Shown piece by piece: positions 48,301 through 59,733 of a stretch of DNA of 64,000 bases (position 1 is its first letter; every line of letters starts with the position of its first letter). The position numbers were made by a program, and so were the translations under genes. The notes below the pieces were generated by a model. The model made no database searches, was not told where the DNA came from, and saw only the letters and a list, made by a program, of their open reading frames with translations. The stretch comes from Tipula vernalis (taxonomy: Eukaryota > Arthropoda > Insecta > Diptera > Tipulidae), in the NCBI GenBank assembly GCA_958295665.1, contig OY282558.1, forward strand, positions 328,511,106-328,575,105, given 5' to 3'.

Positions 48301-49720
48301 TACCAGAGGATCTTAATTTTATTAATCAGTCAAACGTTTTTAAAGTAAAATTAGCTGAAAACAAGGTTTTCAAAAGATTTTGGAAAATTAATTTAGTCGA
48401 ATCACTAAAAATCTCAGATAAAAGAATTGATAACATAAAAACAGAAACCTTGAAAGATCAGTCGTTGCAAAAATTAATTCCTTTCATTTGTAATGGATGG
48501 CCAAATCGAATACATGAAGTCCCTGACGATATACGATTATTTTATAAATACAAATATGAATTTTCAACGCAAGATGGATTGATATTTAGAAATTGTAAAA
48601 TATTAATTCCTTATAGTCTACGGAAAATTATGGTTGAGAAAGTTCACGTTGCACATAACGGCATAGAGACGTCGATCAAGTTGGCGAAGGATAATATTTT
48701 CTGGCCGAATATGTCAACGGATATCTGCGTGAAGTATTCGAGTTCACAATCTAATCCACCTATGCAATCGCACGAAGTTCCTACATATCCATTCCAGTAT
48801 TTATCAATGGATGTGCTCGCGACAAAATTAAAAGGAAAAGCATATAATATGCTGGTTACTGTGGACCACTACTCAGATTTCTTTGAACTTGAGGTTTTAA
48901 GAGATTTAACACCGGGTGCTGTAATAGAACAATGCAAAAGAAATTTTAGTCGTCATGGAATTCCTCAGCGAGTCTGTACTGACAACGGTACTAATTTTGT
49001 CAACAGACAATAATTCAAAGACTTCGAAAGGACGTGGGAATTTGAACACGTTTCGTCATCTCCACATCACCCAAGAGGTAATGGAAAGGCAGTGGCAGCA
49101 GTAAAGATTGCTAAGAGTCTAATAAAGAAAGCGGAGGAATTTCTTCAAGATATTTGGTACTGTTTGTTAAGCTGGCGGAATTCCCCGAATAAAATTAATT
49201 CAAGTCCAGTTCAGAGATTGTTCTCAAGAAAAACGCGATCTGGTGTTTCATCGTGTAATGAACAATACTTACCAAAAATAATCGACAATGTTCCTGAAAA
49301 GATAAAAGCGCAGCATGGCAAAAGCAAATTTTACTTTGATAGAAAACAAAAAGTATTCCAGAATTGGAAATAGGGCAGTCCGTAGCGGTTCAGATACATA
49401 CGCAAATTGATAAAGAATGGTCACTTGGAGTTGTTGAGCAACAGCTCAAAGATCGTTCTTACTTGGTAAATGTAGACGGTTCTACATTCAGACGGAATAT
49501 CGTCAATATCAAACCGTTTGTGAAAGAGGAACCTACGGATAAAGACGACCAAAATATACCTTCACTTGATACCAGAAGCAGCAGTAACACTTTTTTTATA
49601 CCAGAGGCTCCTGAAATTATAGCTCAACAGAGTATTCACATTTCTACACAACAATTAACAGGTCGTCCTAAACGAAATATAAAATTACCAAGTCACTTGA
49701 GTGATTATCAGCTTTACTAG
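48300..49720 (+). pseudogene. Ty3/gypsy integrase relic
   Basis: Frames at 48450-49013, 49092-49373 and 49364-49720 encode the zinc-finger region (HVAHNG...FWPNM), the core (SMDVLATKLKG, CTDNGTNFV) and the C-terminal arm. The cysteine pair of the HHCC finger is lost to a short deletion (CVKYSSSQ) and two stops break the chain. Both core Asp residues remain. Confidence 0.8.
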
Positions 49721-49811
49721 TAATAGTTTCTTTAATTTAATTTTTTACAGTAAATTCATTATGATTTCGTTTAAATACTTCTGTACGTAAAGTGAATTTT
49801 ATAAGTTTTAA

Positions 49812-50045
49812 TGAAAAAAGGGAAGATGTTATATGGAAAATATTCTAATCTATATCCATATTAGATTTAACATATCAATGATAATGAATTTTCCATATGG
49901 AGATTGTAGTTATGAAGGAATTGAATAACTAGCAGTATAAAAGAGGAACTCATGAAACAATTGTTGGAGCATCTCGTAAACCAGCAGCAAGACCCGCTCA
50001 ATATTGACCGTAGAAGCAACATCACGTTGCTGCAGAATCCCGCTT
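49812..50045 (+). repeat. Polypurine tract and 3' LTR of the Ty3/gypsy relic
   Basis: AAAAAAGGGAAGA ends at 49826 and is followed at once by TGTTATATGG, the LTR start. TATAAAAG near 49938 is the LTR promoter. The right boundary is uncertain because the left LTR is deleted in its middle. Confidence 0.55.
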
Positions 50046-50269
50046 AGCAAGATTAACAAAAGTTCAAAGATTTAGGAAAATAAAAACCAGTTCGAAAAAT
50101 AATTCGCACTTATATAAACTTTTGATGAATTCCTAACCAAGGTGAGGCAGCTTCTAGACAAATAAATCAGAAGAAAAAACGAAATAATAACAAAGTCAAT
50201 GCAATCAACAAACACCAATACAAACACGATAATTTCATTCAACCTATAAAAATTATAATTCAAAGAATT

Positions 50270-50500
50270 GTGAATTGAAGGGTTTTGATCGTAAGAGTTG
50301 TGGAATCACACATGGTTGAAGAAACTGCTCGGCTTAGTATCAAATTTGAAAAAAAAAAAAAAAAAAAAAAAAAATTGCATGGGAAAAGGTCATTTTGAAA
50401 AAATGTGTAGGTCAAGTAAAAGACAGACAAATGAAGTGACAATCGAAGATTCAAATTCAACGAATAGTGATAACGACAAGGATGTTTTCATGTTTCGATC
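50270..50500 (+). pseudogene. Gag zinc-knuckle fragment
   Basis: The segment GFDRKSCGITHG, then after a poly-A run NCMGKGHFEKMCRSSK, matches the zinc-knuckle end of K02A2.6-like gags. That piece is missing from the element at 46.8-49.9 kb. It could be a second copy or a rearranged part. Confidence 0.5.
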
Positions 50501-50564
50501 CAAAAAAGGAATCCTTATGCTCACGCTATGCTCTTATCGTGTTCACATAATATTTTGATATCAA

Positions 50565-50865
50565 TTACATCAGAACGAAGAGTTTCGCGTACGCTGATTT
50601 TATTTGAAGACTTATTAATACGAAACCGAAACCAGAACCGTATGATGTTATCATTTCAACAATCCGCATTGACACCCATGCAATCGAATCAGTGTAATCG
50701 CTGCCTGTCAAGTTCGCAACAATCCGGGCTGAAACTGCAATGTGTAGTCCCCTGAAATAAGTCGCTGGTCTTATCAAACATGGTTTGCAGCATTCGGATC
50801 TACGGGTAATCGGAAATAAGAAACAGACCATTCCCCAATTAGTCTCTAAAACCAAGGTTTCACTG
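50565..50865 (-). mobile_element. pogo/Tigger-like element end
   Basis: Read on the minus strand, the terminus CAGTGAAACCTTGGTTTTAG begins at 50865 and is flanked by TA (50866-50867). No matching second terminus was found within the preceding kilobase, so the other end is lost or diverged. Confidence 0.5.
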
Positions 50866-51449
50866 TAATTTATTATTCCTATGCCGTTATAGAGTTAAAA
50901 TAGTACAATATTTAAGAAAAAAAATCGAAAATCGGGAAATCCCTTGATTTCTCGGTCACGCTTTTTAGACAAAAATGGGATTGAACACAAAACATTTGTT
51001 TTGTGAAGGGGCCAAAATACGGATGATTGCAATTAATGTCGCTAGTTTCATCATCGTTAGTAACGACAAAGAGCGACTCGTAACGGAAAATGTTCATTTA
51101 TCGAATAATAACAAAGACTGTTAGGTGTACAAGTAGAAACTCGGCTCTGAAGTTGGTTGCATTAAAAACATACTTGAACGCAACCAAATCGCCCTCCATA
51201 TTGGATATACTTATGTAGCTTAGTCATGGCTGTTTTTATGAAATAAGTTTCAGTCATTTACAAGCTGTCATTCCGTGCGCATCAATTTTAAGAGATGGAT
51301 ATCGATAAACAACCCCGACAAACAATCTCAATTTTTAGTACTGAAAAATAACTGATGGAGGACTGGAGGACCGAACTGTATTTTGGCAGACTTCACTTTC
51401 CTAAAATACTGTAAAAAAAACCGTGTTTTGGAACACCTAGGTTACTTTA

Positions 51450-52260
51450 CAGTCAAATTTCCGACAATTTGTAAGTGAAATTCTCCGTAAATAAACCGTT
51501 ATTTTTTGGGTATCAGATAACGTTATGCAGTCCCCTCACCCTTAAAATGTAAGTGAAATTGTTGGATATAAAACCGTCCAATAGTCGAACATTTACATGT
51601 TAAATTTGTCGATAATATTCTTAATGTTTTGTCTTGATTTAATTTAATTTTCCAAAAATTTAGGAACTCAGCTTTTTATAGACAATACTTAAATTTCTAT
51701 TTATTTAAAAAAATCTGTTAGATATTTCGGCTTGTTAGTCATCATCAGTAACTAAACTAATTATATTGTTTTTTTAGTTACTGATGATGGCTAACAAGCC
51801 GAAATATCTAACAGATTTTTTTAAATAAATAGAAATTTAAGTATTGTCTATAAAAAGCTGAGTTCCTAAATTTTTGGAAGATTAAGTTAAATTTGTCGTA
51901 AATCAACCATCCCTTTGTGTGTATCAGGTAACATTCTACAGTCCCTTTGCCGACAATACGTTAGCGAAACTGTCGAATAAAAAATCGTCCAATTGTCGAA
52001 CATTTATATGTGGAATTGGCCATAAATGAGCCATTCCTTTGTGGGAATCAGGTAGCATTCTACAGTCCACTTGCCGTTAATATGTAAGTGAAATTATCGG
52101 ATAAAAAACCGTCTAATTGTAGGACATTTATTTGTGAAATTTGCCGTAAAGAAACGTATCAGATAACATTCTGCAGTCCCCTTACCGTTAATATGTAACA
52201 AGTGAGGTTTTCGGATAAAACACCGTCCAATTGACGAACATTCGCAAGTAAAATATCTCA
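51450..52260. repeat. Satellite-like tandem array, period about 110-126 bp
   Basis: Four to five diverged monomers share CCGTCCAATTGTCGAACATT, TCAGGTAACATTCTACAGTC and AATATGTAAGTGAAATT. The CCGTCC anchor falls at 51574, 51985, 52109 and 52223. The larger first gap is explained by an inserted foldback element. Confidence 0.75.
51612..51885. mobile_element. Near-perfect foldback element inserted in the satellite
   Basis: Arms of about 120 bp are almost perfectly inverted (AATTTAGGAACTCAGCTTTT outward to CATCAGTAACTA inward) around a short AATTATATTG-type loop. GTTAAATTTGTCG stands on both sides (51599-51611 and 51886-51898), either a 13-bp target duplication or neighbouring monomer sequence. 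A transcript would form one long hairpin. Confidence 0.8.
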
Positions 52261-52756
52261 ATTGAACTTTTCGGCTTTTTTATAGACAAATATATTAATT
52301 GTTCATAGCAATCCCAATATTTTCGATTTGGTAAATCAGAAAAATAAAGAGGCCAATCCCTCATAATATATCTACCGTAATTTTACCCCAGGGCCTTAAG
52401 AGTTATACGATAACAATGTATTAATCTGCAAAAATGAGAACCCTTCATGAGTTCTTTATGTTGGTAGTTTGGTTTCGTACTGAAAAGTTGGTCTACCCAT
52501 CAGGTAGGTAACGACTAAACTACAAAAAATTCCACTCTACGTACGAATTAATTAAATATTTAAGTTTTGATTTATAAGTGACGTAAGACAATAATATCCT
52601 AAGATTTTTGACACATTCTTCTTGCTTCAAGCCATCTAAATGAACCATATTTGGGAATACCTTAGGGAATGATTAATAACCATTTAAACGGGGTTTAATT
52701 GTATGTGCTCATCCAATTTTTATTTTACTATAAATCGAATTTTATATGGATAATAT

Positions 52757-53850
52757 TGTTGAAAATCACCGCCTTTAATTAGCTTTCATTAATAAACTAT
52801 GTAAATCTGTGATCAATGTATTTACATTTTTTTTTTGCCAGTCGGAATAATGATCAATGATTTAGGTTGCATTTTGTTTTCGTGTTTGAATCGGTTTTTG
52901 TCGATAGGTACATTTTTCTAAATAATCAACTTTTTGTTCGCTTTCATTTTTCAACCGGCATTTTTACGGGTTTGAAACAGTGAATCCTATTGCGGTTAAC
53001 AATTGTTTGTCGCGTATGGAGCGAAATATCCGTGAAAAAACTACATTAGCGGTAAGGAATAATGAAAAACGGGTCAATGTTATGGGCTAAAAATTCCCTC
53101 CGAAATAACTCGAAAGTTGGCTTTCTCAATGAAAAGAAGGTTGCAAAGTGTCATTGCATGAATAGGTTACAACACCAAATATTGGACCTAACTTTTTTAC
53201 CAAATTCCCTCAACTTATTTGTGTGTATGTTTCTTTTAGACAAATGGTCTAACCACCGGTAGCATATTAGAAATTACATGAATTAATTAACATTCAACAG
53301 AAACATTAATAAAAAAGTAAAAATTAGATTACACACAGAGCAGAGTGAATATCGTGAAGAAGAAAAATTGTAAGAGAATTCATCTGTATTAGTACGATTC
53401 GCTAGTACTTAACGCACAGCACATTCTGTATAGTTAGAATGTAAATTGTGGTATAATCAGTCCAGTCGCCGCAGCCTGATGACAAGATTGATTTTTTCAT
53501 AATCATAAGCTCATCAGTTCGAAACTGGATTGAATTCTCTTACAATTTTCGAAACATATTAAAAATCATAATTAAGTTAAGGGAACAACTTTTAAATAAA
53601 TGATCATATAGGCAATTATGAACTAATAACCGTGTTAATTGATATTATGAAATGGTTCATCAATTAAATGCCATTTCATGGAATCAAATCATTTATTACG
53701 TAAACGTTTTGTTAGTCTAGTCGTGGTCGTTATTTTATTCTTTTATTCATTTAACAATCGGATACAATCGGAAAATCACTGTCTTTAATAAGCTTTCATT
53801 TAGAAGACATTTTACGGTTTTGAAACCGTGAATCCTATTGTAGTAAACAA
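52757..53850. repeat. Pair of direct repeats flanking the dispersed repeat
   Basis: The block at 52757-52995 (TTAATTAGCTTTCATT...GTGAATCCTATTG...CAATTGTTTGTCG) recurs at 53775-53853 with an internal deletion. The two copies enclose about 0.8 kb including the second dispersed repeat. They may be copies of the 5' part of the mariner relic that follows. Confidence 0.5.
53265..53560 (-). repeat. Dispersed repeat, copy 2
   Basis: Inverse copy of 40935-41250, with the same TGTAAGAGAATTC and GAATTCTCTTACA ends and matching flanks outside them. No coding capacity. Confidence 0.6.
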
Positions 53851-53854
53851 CTGT

Positions 53855-54360
53855 TTGTCGGGAACATTTACGCCGTGGCATTCTATTGGATGAACATTCT
53901 TTGAGTCATTTAACAGTAAAAACGTGGTTTGTAAGATTTCATGATGGCAATTTTAAGCTTGAGGACGATCTACGTCCAGGTGCTAGTAAAAAAATATGAA
54001 TACGAAGAACAAGTTATACTGGATGAAAATCCGTGTCAAACTTAAAAAGAGCTTGTAGAACAGTTATGAGTTACTCACCAAGCAATATCCTAAGGAAGGA
54101 AAATGGGTTCCTCATAAACTGACCGAAGAACCAAATACTGAATATTTGATATCTGTATGAATTTGCTTTCTCGATAAAAAAGAAAGAATTTTTTGCACAA
54201 AATCATTATGGGTGATGAAAAGTGGATTTTGTACGACAATCCAGTGCAGCCATCAAGAACGTGCTGCTGTGTGTCTGGATGATTGGAAAGGAGTCATTTA
54301 CTATGAGTTTCTTGTAGCTGGTCAAACTGTTACAGCTAAACGTTACCAGGTTCAATTGTT
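53855..54360 (+). pseudogene. mariner transposase relic, truncated by a copia insertion
   Basis: In broken frames the strand encodes TVKTWFVRFHDGNF, LDENPCQT, EGKWVPHKLTE, RIFCTKSLWVMKSGF-type blocks, and then IWMIGKESFTMS / VIYYEFLVAGQTVTAKRYQ in another frame. It is a different copy from the one at 6.2-6.9 kb. The 3' third is missing and the copia LTR-like sequence begins at once. Confidence 0.7.
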
Positions 54361-54530
54361 GAGTTATTAAGTGTGAGAGAGTCTTTATTTTGTTTTTAAT
54401 GCTAGCCGCTTGTGGCGTTCTCTTTCTTATGTATTTTCTTTTATTTGCTTTTAATAAATACCTCGTGAATGGACGCTTGTCATTTTTATTTGCGTTATAC
54501 TTCTTTTTATTTAAGTCTAAAATTACATCA
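54360..54530 (+). repeat. 5' LTR remnant of the Ty1/copia element
   Basis: The sequence lies between the broken mariner and the primer binding site. Its right end is fixed by GGTTATGGGCCCAG at 54531. The left end (around TGAGTTATTAAG) is uncertain because no 3' LTR is present for comparison. Confidence 0.45.
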
Positions 54531-54549
54531 GGTTATGGGCCCAGACCCA
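54531..54549 (+). promoter_or_regulatory. copia-type primer binding site
   Basis: GGTTATGGGCCCAGACCCA matches the well-known copia primer binding site, which pairs with an internal fragment of initiator tRNA-Met. Confidence 0.75.
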
Positions 54550-54662
54550 CTTAAATAATCAAAGCAAAAAGTATTAAAAAGTTCAAGTTGTTAAAATTCG
54601 TGGTTAACGAGTTTATTGTAATTATTTTCTTTTCTGTGTAAAAAGAAAAAAAAAATTGTAAA

Positions 54663-55338
54663 ATGGCGGCAACGTTTGCATCCATAGAGAAATTGCGTGG
54701 AAGAGATAACTATGAGACATGGAAATTTGCTGCTCAAGCATATCTTCAAATGAATGACCTTTGGAGTCATGTGGAGGGCAAATGCAAGGAAATTGATCGA
54801 GTGAAGAAAAAAACCGAAGATTCAAAAGCCGATACGGCGAAGGATGTATGGGACAGTTTAAAAGTAGTGTTTGAAGATTCTGGTCTACTTCGTCGTGTAG
54901 CACTTGCGTGAACTTGTTTCAACTAGACTGGTGAATTGCGGATCGATGGAATTTTTCGTCAACAAAATTATTATGACCGATCACAAGTTGAAAGGTGCCG
55001 GCATGGAAATAGACGATGAGTGGATTGGCACATTGTTGTTGGCCGGATTAAGCGACGAGTACAAGCCCATGATTATGGCGATAGAGAGTTCTGGCACAAA
55101 AATTTCGGCTGACTTAATAAAAACCAAGCTACTTCAAGAAGTTCATTTGGATGATAGAGTTGAGGGATCTGCCTCTGCATCAGCCATGTACGTAAAGCCA
55201 GCGAAGTCAAACAATTATCAGAAGAAGAAGAAACAAGTAAAGGACGGGAAATGTTTCGGATGTGGTGAAGTTGATCACACAAAAACAAATGTCCGAAAGC
55301 GAAGATGGCTAGTCATTCGTCAGTTTTTTCGTGTTTGA
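54663..55338 (+). pseudogene. Ty1/copia gag
   Basis: It starts MAATFASIEKLRGRDNYETW, the copia gag N terminus, in the frame 54663-54911. After a frameshift it continues at 54904-55338 (LLLAGLSDEYKPMIMAIES, then the zinc knuckle CFGCGEVDHTK). The knuckle lacks its last cysteine at the normal place. The frameshift near 54900 disables it. Confidence 0.85.
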
Positions 55339-55364
55339 CGGCATGCAATCTTAAATCGACTTAG

Positions 55365-56363
55365 TGGTATGTAGACTCTGGTGCCTCTGCACACATGACA
55401 TGTGAACAAGGTTGGATGGAAAATCTCAAACCAGTGTCAGAATTAGGAGAGGTCACAATTGCAAATCAATCAAAATTGAAGGCCGAATTGACTGGCAATG
55501 TTTTACTCCAGCTACAGGTGAATAATCGTATAGTGGATACTACAGTTCATGACGTTCTATTCGTGACAGGTCTTTGTACAAACTTACTGTCGGTTAGTCA
55601 ATTAGTTGGCAAAAGACTAATTGTCAACTTTATTGCAAATGATTGCAACGTTTTCGACAAAAACAACAAATTACTGGTTGAGGCAAAAGTAAATGCAGGG
55701 ATGTTCAAAGTGACACAGACGAGTGAAACATGTTTTAGGGTCAAAGTTGAGGATTTATGGGAATTATGGCATCGTCGTCTAGGACATGTAGGTCACGATA
55801 ACTTGATGAGATTACGAAATGGTTTTGTGGACGGGATGAGTTTTGTCGGTGGTCAACAGGGCAAGTGTGAAACTTGTTTAAAGTGGAAACAGACTCGCCT
55901 TCCGTTCAAGGACAGCAAATCTCGGGCTACCCGAGTACTAGAACTGGTGCACACTGACCTGTGTGGTCCAATGCCAGTTGATTCATTTGGCGGCTCGCGA
56001 TATTTTGTGACTTTCTTGGATGATTTTAGCCGCAGGATTTCCGTGTATTTCATCAAGAATAAATCAAACACCTTGAATGTTTTCAGGGAGTTCAAAGCTT
56101 TTGAGGAGAATCAAACGGGTCAAAAAATCAGAACGTTGCGTTCAGATAATGGAACAGAGTACTGCAACAAGGAGTTTTTTAAGTTCCTCCGAGATTCGGG
56201 GATACAGCATCAAACAACTTCACCGTATACGCCAGAGCAAAACGGCAAGGTGGAAAGGATGAATCGAACATTGATCGAGCGTGCGAGATGTATGCTTTTT
56301 GACGCAAAGCTTGACAACAGATTTTGGGGTGAAGCTGTCAACATATCGTGGGACTATCGATAA
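55365..56363 (+). pseudogene. Ty1/copia protease and integrase
   Basis: The protease block YVDSGASAHMTC lies at 55368-55405. The frame from 55395 then carries the GAG-pre-integrase region (ELWHRRLGHVGHDN), zinc-finger CETCLKWKQ, and integrase core D (VHTDLCGPM), D (LRSDNGTEY) and E (NGKVERMNRTL). The protein stops after WGEAVN-like sequence at 56363 by frameshift. The catalytic DDE is intact. Confidence 0.88.
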
Positions 56364-57110
56364 AACGCCCGAAGAAGTTTGGTCCAACAAAAAGCCTGAT
56401 TTGTCCAACTTGAAAGTGTTTGGATGCAAGGTACATGTTCCGAAACAAAATTGATTTGGAAAAATTACGAGTGGATGTCAGTCGTGATGTCGTTTTTCTG
56501 GAGGATCAACGCTGTGAAAACAAAGTAATTGATTGTAACGAATTTTCTAATCATTTTTATCCATTCGAAGATGATAGCAATGAAGTTGAGGATAAGGCAA
56601 TTGTTAGAACAGCAAGTTCAGTGAGAATCTAACAAATGAAGATTCAATTGACGTTTCGGGTAGTAATGAACCGTCAAATGAGGAAGTGAACTATGTTTCG
56701 TTACAACCGCGTCGTTCATCGAGAGGGCACAAGTCGACGAAAATTAGTAATGATTTCGTTTATGTTGTATCACGTGTTAAATAGGATGATCCTTTGTCAG
56801 TGGAGGGGGCTATGAGCAGCTCAAATGCGTCTCACTGGAAAACAGCTATGGAAGAGGAGTATCGTTCGTTAATCGAAAACGAGACGTGGTCGATGACAGA
56901 TTTGCCACCTGATCGTAGAGCAATTCAATGCAAATGGGTTTTTAAGACCAAGTACAACGAGAAAGGAATAGTAGATCTTTACAAGGCTCGTTTGGTAGTG
57001 AAGGGTTTTGCTCACACGGTTAAAAAAATTGGGATGAAAACTATCCTTTTCGTATCCTTTTGCGGAATAAATATACGTCCATCCTTTTTTTAGGTTTAAA
57101 ATTATACTTT
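56364..57110 (+). pseudogene. Ty1/copia RT N terminus, 3'-truncated
   Basis: Frames encode KPDLSNLKVFGCK-type sequence in pieces, then 56794-57093: ASHWKTAMEEEYRSLIENET, CKWVFKTKYNEKG, KARLVVKGFA. The RT breaks off after KGFAHT into unrelated AT-rich DNA, so most of RT, RNase H and the 3' LTR are missing. Confidence 0.82.
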
Positions 57111-57520
57111 GTCAAAGTATGCAATTCATTTTTGTAATTAACTAAATATTTCATCCAATTTTTCTTAATTATTACACTTATCCAAAAAAGCGAAAATTAC
57201 GTAGAACTAACATAATAGTTATACCAAGCAGTATAAAAATGTTTATATGAAAATACCTAAAGTTATCCTATCACAGGTTTTTTAAACAAAATATACTTTT
57301 ACTAAACACAATTTTTTATTATTATTTAGAATAGGTTTCATTACTTCTTTTTTGAGAAGGACACAAATCGATAGGCAGCAGTAATATTAACCATTCATTT
57401 TGTAACCAAATTTAGTGGAAAAAGAAAAATAACCATACAAATTTAGATGTTGTTCAACATATTTTTATTAGTATTTCGCACATAATTCATTATTATGTTT
57501 TGTAAAATTTGTACAAAAAA

Positions 57521-57602
<82 letters not shown>

Positions 57603-57779
57603 TCCTTTTCCTTTTGAGTTAACTGGTGGTAACAAGCTCAATAGCTGCAAGTATAACTGTATGTCATCACTCCATTCTAATATTAAAACAATAAAACAGT
57701 AATATATTTAATACATAATTTAACATTTAAAATAATTAGGATATAAGGAAATATTTATTTATATTAGAAGTTTACCTCA
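57111..57779. other. AT-rich DNA downstream of the copia relic
   Basis: It contains the (AT)n tract at 57523-57602, listed separately. Nothing else recognised. Confidence 0.5.
57523..57602. repeat. (AT)n microsatellite
   Basis: About 80 bp of pure TA repeat. The frame reading through it on the minus strand is an artefact. Confidence 0.95.
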
Positions 57780-59140
57780 TATTTTAGCGATGACTGCTTC
57801 GTTTGATTGGTTAAAGTTTTTTTTAAGATGGCATCTATCTTGTAAGCATGTTGCCTCCATTTGTCTTTGAAATTCTGAAGTATGTTGAAATTGTTGTGTT
57901 CCGCAATTATTTGAAAATCAGTAAGTATCTGAAAAATAAAAAAATTATTAGTTTTCCTATGTAATTAAAAAAATAATAATAATAATACCAATTTTGGCAG
58001 CGCCTTTATTATTGGAAAATCCTCCAATATTCTTTGGTTTCTGCGTCAATGCACAGGCATTTTTTAAAAAGAATTCTGCCAAATTATCAAAATCATCCGG
58101 CTCTTCTTCTGATTAAGGGGCGTCTAGAATGCTCGACAAATCCATCTGGTTGCGCACACCCTTGCTATTTTAAGTTTGGTGCTATTCCCTTTTTAGGGAT
58201 TAAAAGTATTTCATTCTATCATGCAACCAACCAGAATGTGATTCAGGGTAAAAAAAAAATCCTGTTCGGATGGAAAATAATAAAAAGAAATTTTAAACAT
58301 AGAAAACAAACGAATAAATATGGTGCTAATATGTGGCTAATATAATACATAAATCTGCATAGTATTTTTTTAATCTTACCCATTCGTTCTCAAATTTTAA
58401 ATTTTTGTATGAAGGTAACAATTGGATGCATTGTCTTGCGTAGTATATTAATTCGGCTGACGTAGGATAACAACCACAGGTCAATATCATATGCTGGCGC
58501 ACCAGCCGTTTAAATGCATTTCTCTCATTGGTAGAAAGAAGGTTGTTTCCTTTAAAGGAACTTAAAATGTATTCCCTTTAGTCTTGTCCCATAATATATG
58601 ATTCCAAAAGAGGCAATCATAGAAATTTTATTGTTTATTTACCTCTGCTGTTAGTCGACGAAGGGGTCCTCTCGAAGTGTTATGGCCTAGGGGAATAGCC
58701 GAAAACTCTGATTTGTCGATGGTGCGGTCGAGCTTCCTGCAATATTACAAAAGGAATATGTTAATAAAATTAATTTATTTACTAAACGATTATTAAATTA
58801 TTATTGAAAAAATCTTCGCTAAAATTTTGCGAAATACTCTGTGGTGGAATTACTTCACTTAATGGAGAGCACCGAAACTCATGAGATGTTGATGGTATGT
58901 ATGTTTGAACCTGTAAAGTTTGATCAAAATAATTTTATTTAGTCGGTAAGCTATTTACAAAATATTGTATAACAAACCTGTATCGGTAATATTCTCAGTT
59001 ATGTAATTACTACTTCAATGTGTAGCTCAAAGCTCGAATCGCTTTGGTACTGTCTTACATACTCCAATAAAATTTCGGGTCCAATGCACGTGTTATTTTT
59101 ATCGTACAAAGATATTGGTTGATTTATGAAAAATCCTGTT
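57780..59140 (-). pseudogene. Decayed multi-exon gene of unknown function
   Basis: Minus-strand exon-like blocks with splice signals: about 59140-59015 (TTTTAG acceptor, QTGFFINQPISLYDKNN...HIEV, possible donor GTAATT); 58916-58800 (VQTYIPSTSHEF..., acceptor TTACAG); 58738-58647 (KLDRTIDKSEFS...RLTAE, donor GTAAAT); about 58562-58385 (NLLSTNERNAFKRLVRQH...CGCYPTSAELI, donor GTAAGA); 58250-58000 (SGWLHDRMKY...GVRNQMDL...DDFDNLAEF) with four in-frame stops; and 57930-57785 (ILTDFQIIAEHNNF...). It resembles uncharacterised animal proteins, often in many copies, with a YPxS-x-AxxIxxxFPSL core. A frameshift separates the last two blocks. Probably a pseudogene. Confidence 0.5.
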
Positions 59141-59159
59141 TGAGCTAAAATAATAATTA

Positions 59160-59730
59160 AAAATAAATGTATTTGAAAAATTCTATGTTTACATTTGCAA
59201 GAAAATATATTTCTGGAACCGCCGATTTGAATATAAATAAATGCAATATGAGAGCGGTTCTAGAATCAATTTCTCTCAATTAAAGTTAAAAATCAAGATC
59301 AAGTCAAGTCAGAATAATTAAACTATTCATATTACACGTGATGCTTTTGGTTTTAAGGTTATATTTCATATTTATAAAAAATTATGTGATAACTGTTGCA
59401 AAATCAATCATGGTTAAATGCCAAATTTATGAATGTTAAAAACGAAGCAAATGTAATCATTTGATTAAATAATATAACACTTTACAATTTAATACACGAA
59501 CTTTAATATAATTTTAAATAACACATTAAAAACCTGTATGCCCTGATGAACGCCACTTGCCTACTGAAGTTATAATTCAATTTCAAACGTAACTTCAAAA
59601 AACGATTATAACTATCTCTTTCTTTTCCACACATGAAGTACAAACGAAAAAGACAGAAAATACAGAAAATAAAAACATATAAATGTTAAAGGAATAAAAA
59701 TTATCCTTTTTCGTCCAATATCATGTTCAT
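59160..59730. other. AT-rich intergenic DNA
   Basis: No gene or repeat was recognised. Confidence 0.5.
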
Positions 59731-59733
59731 TGG

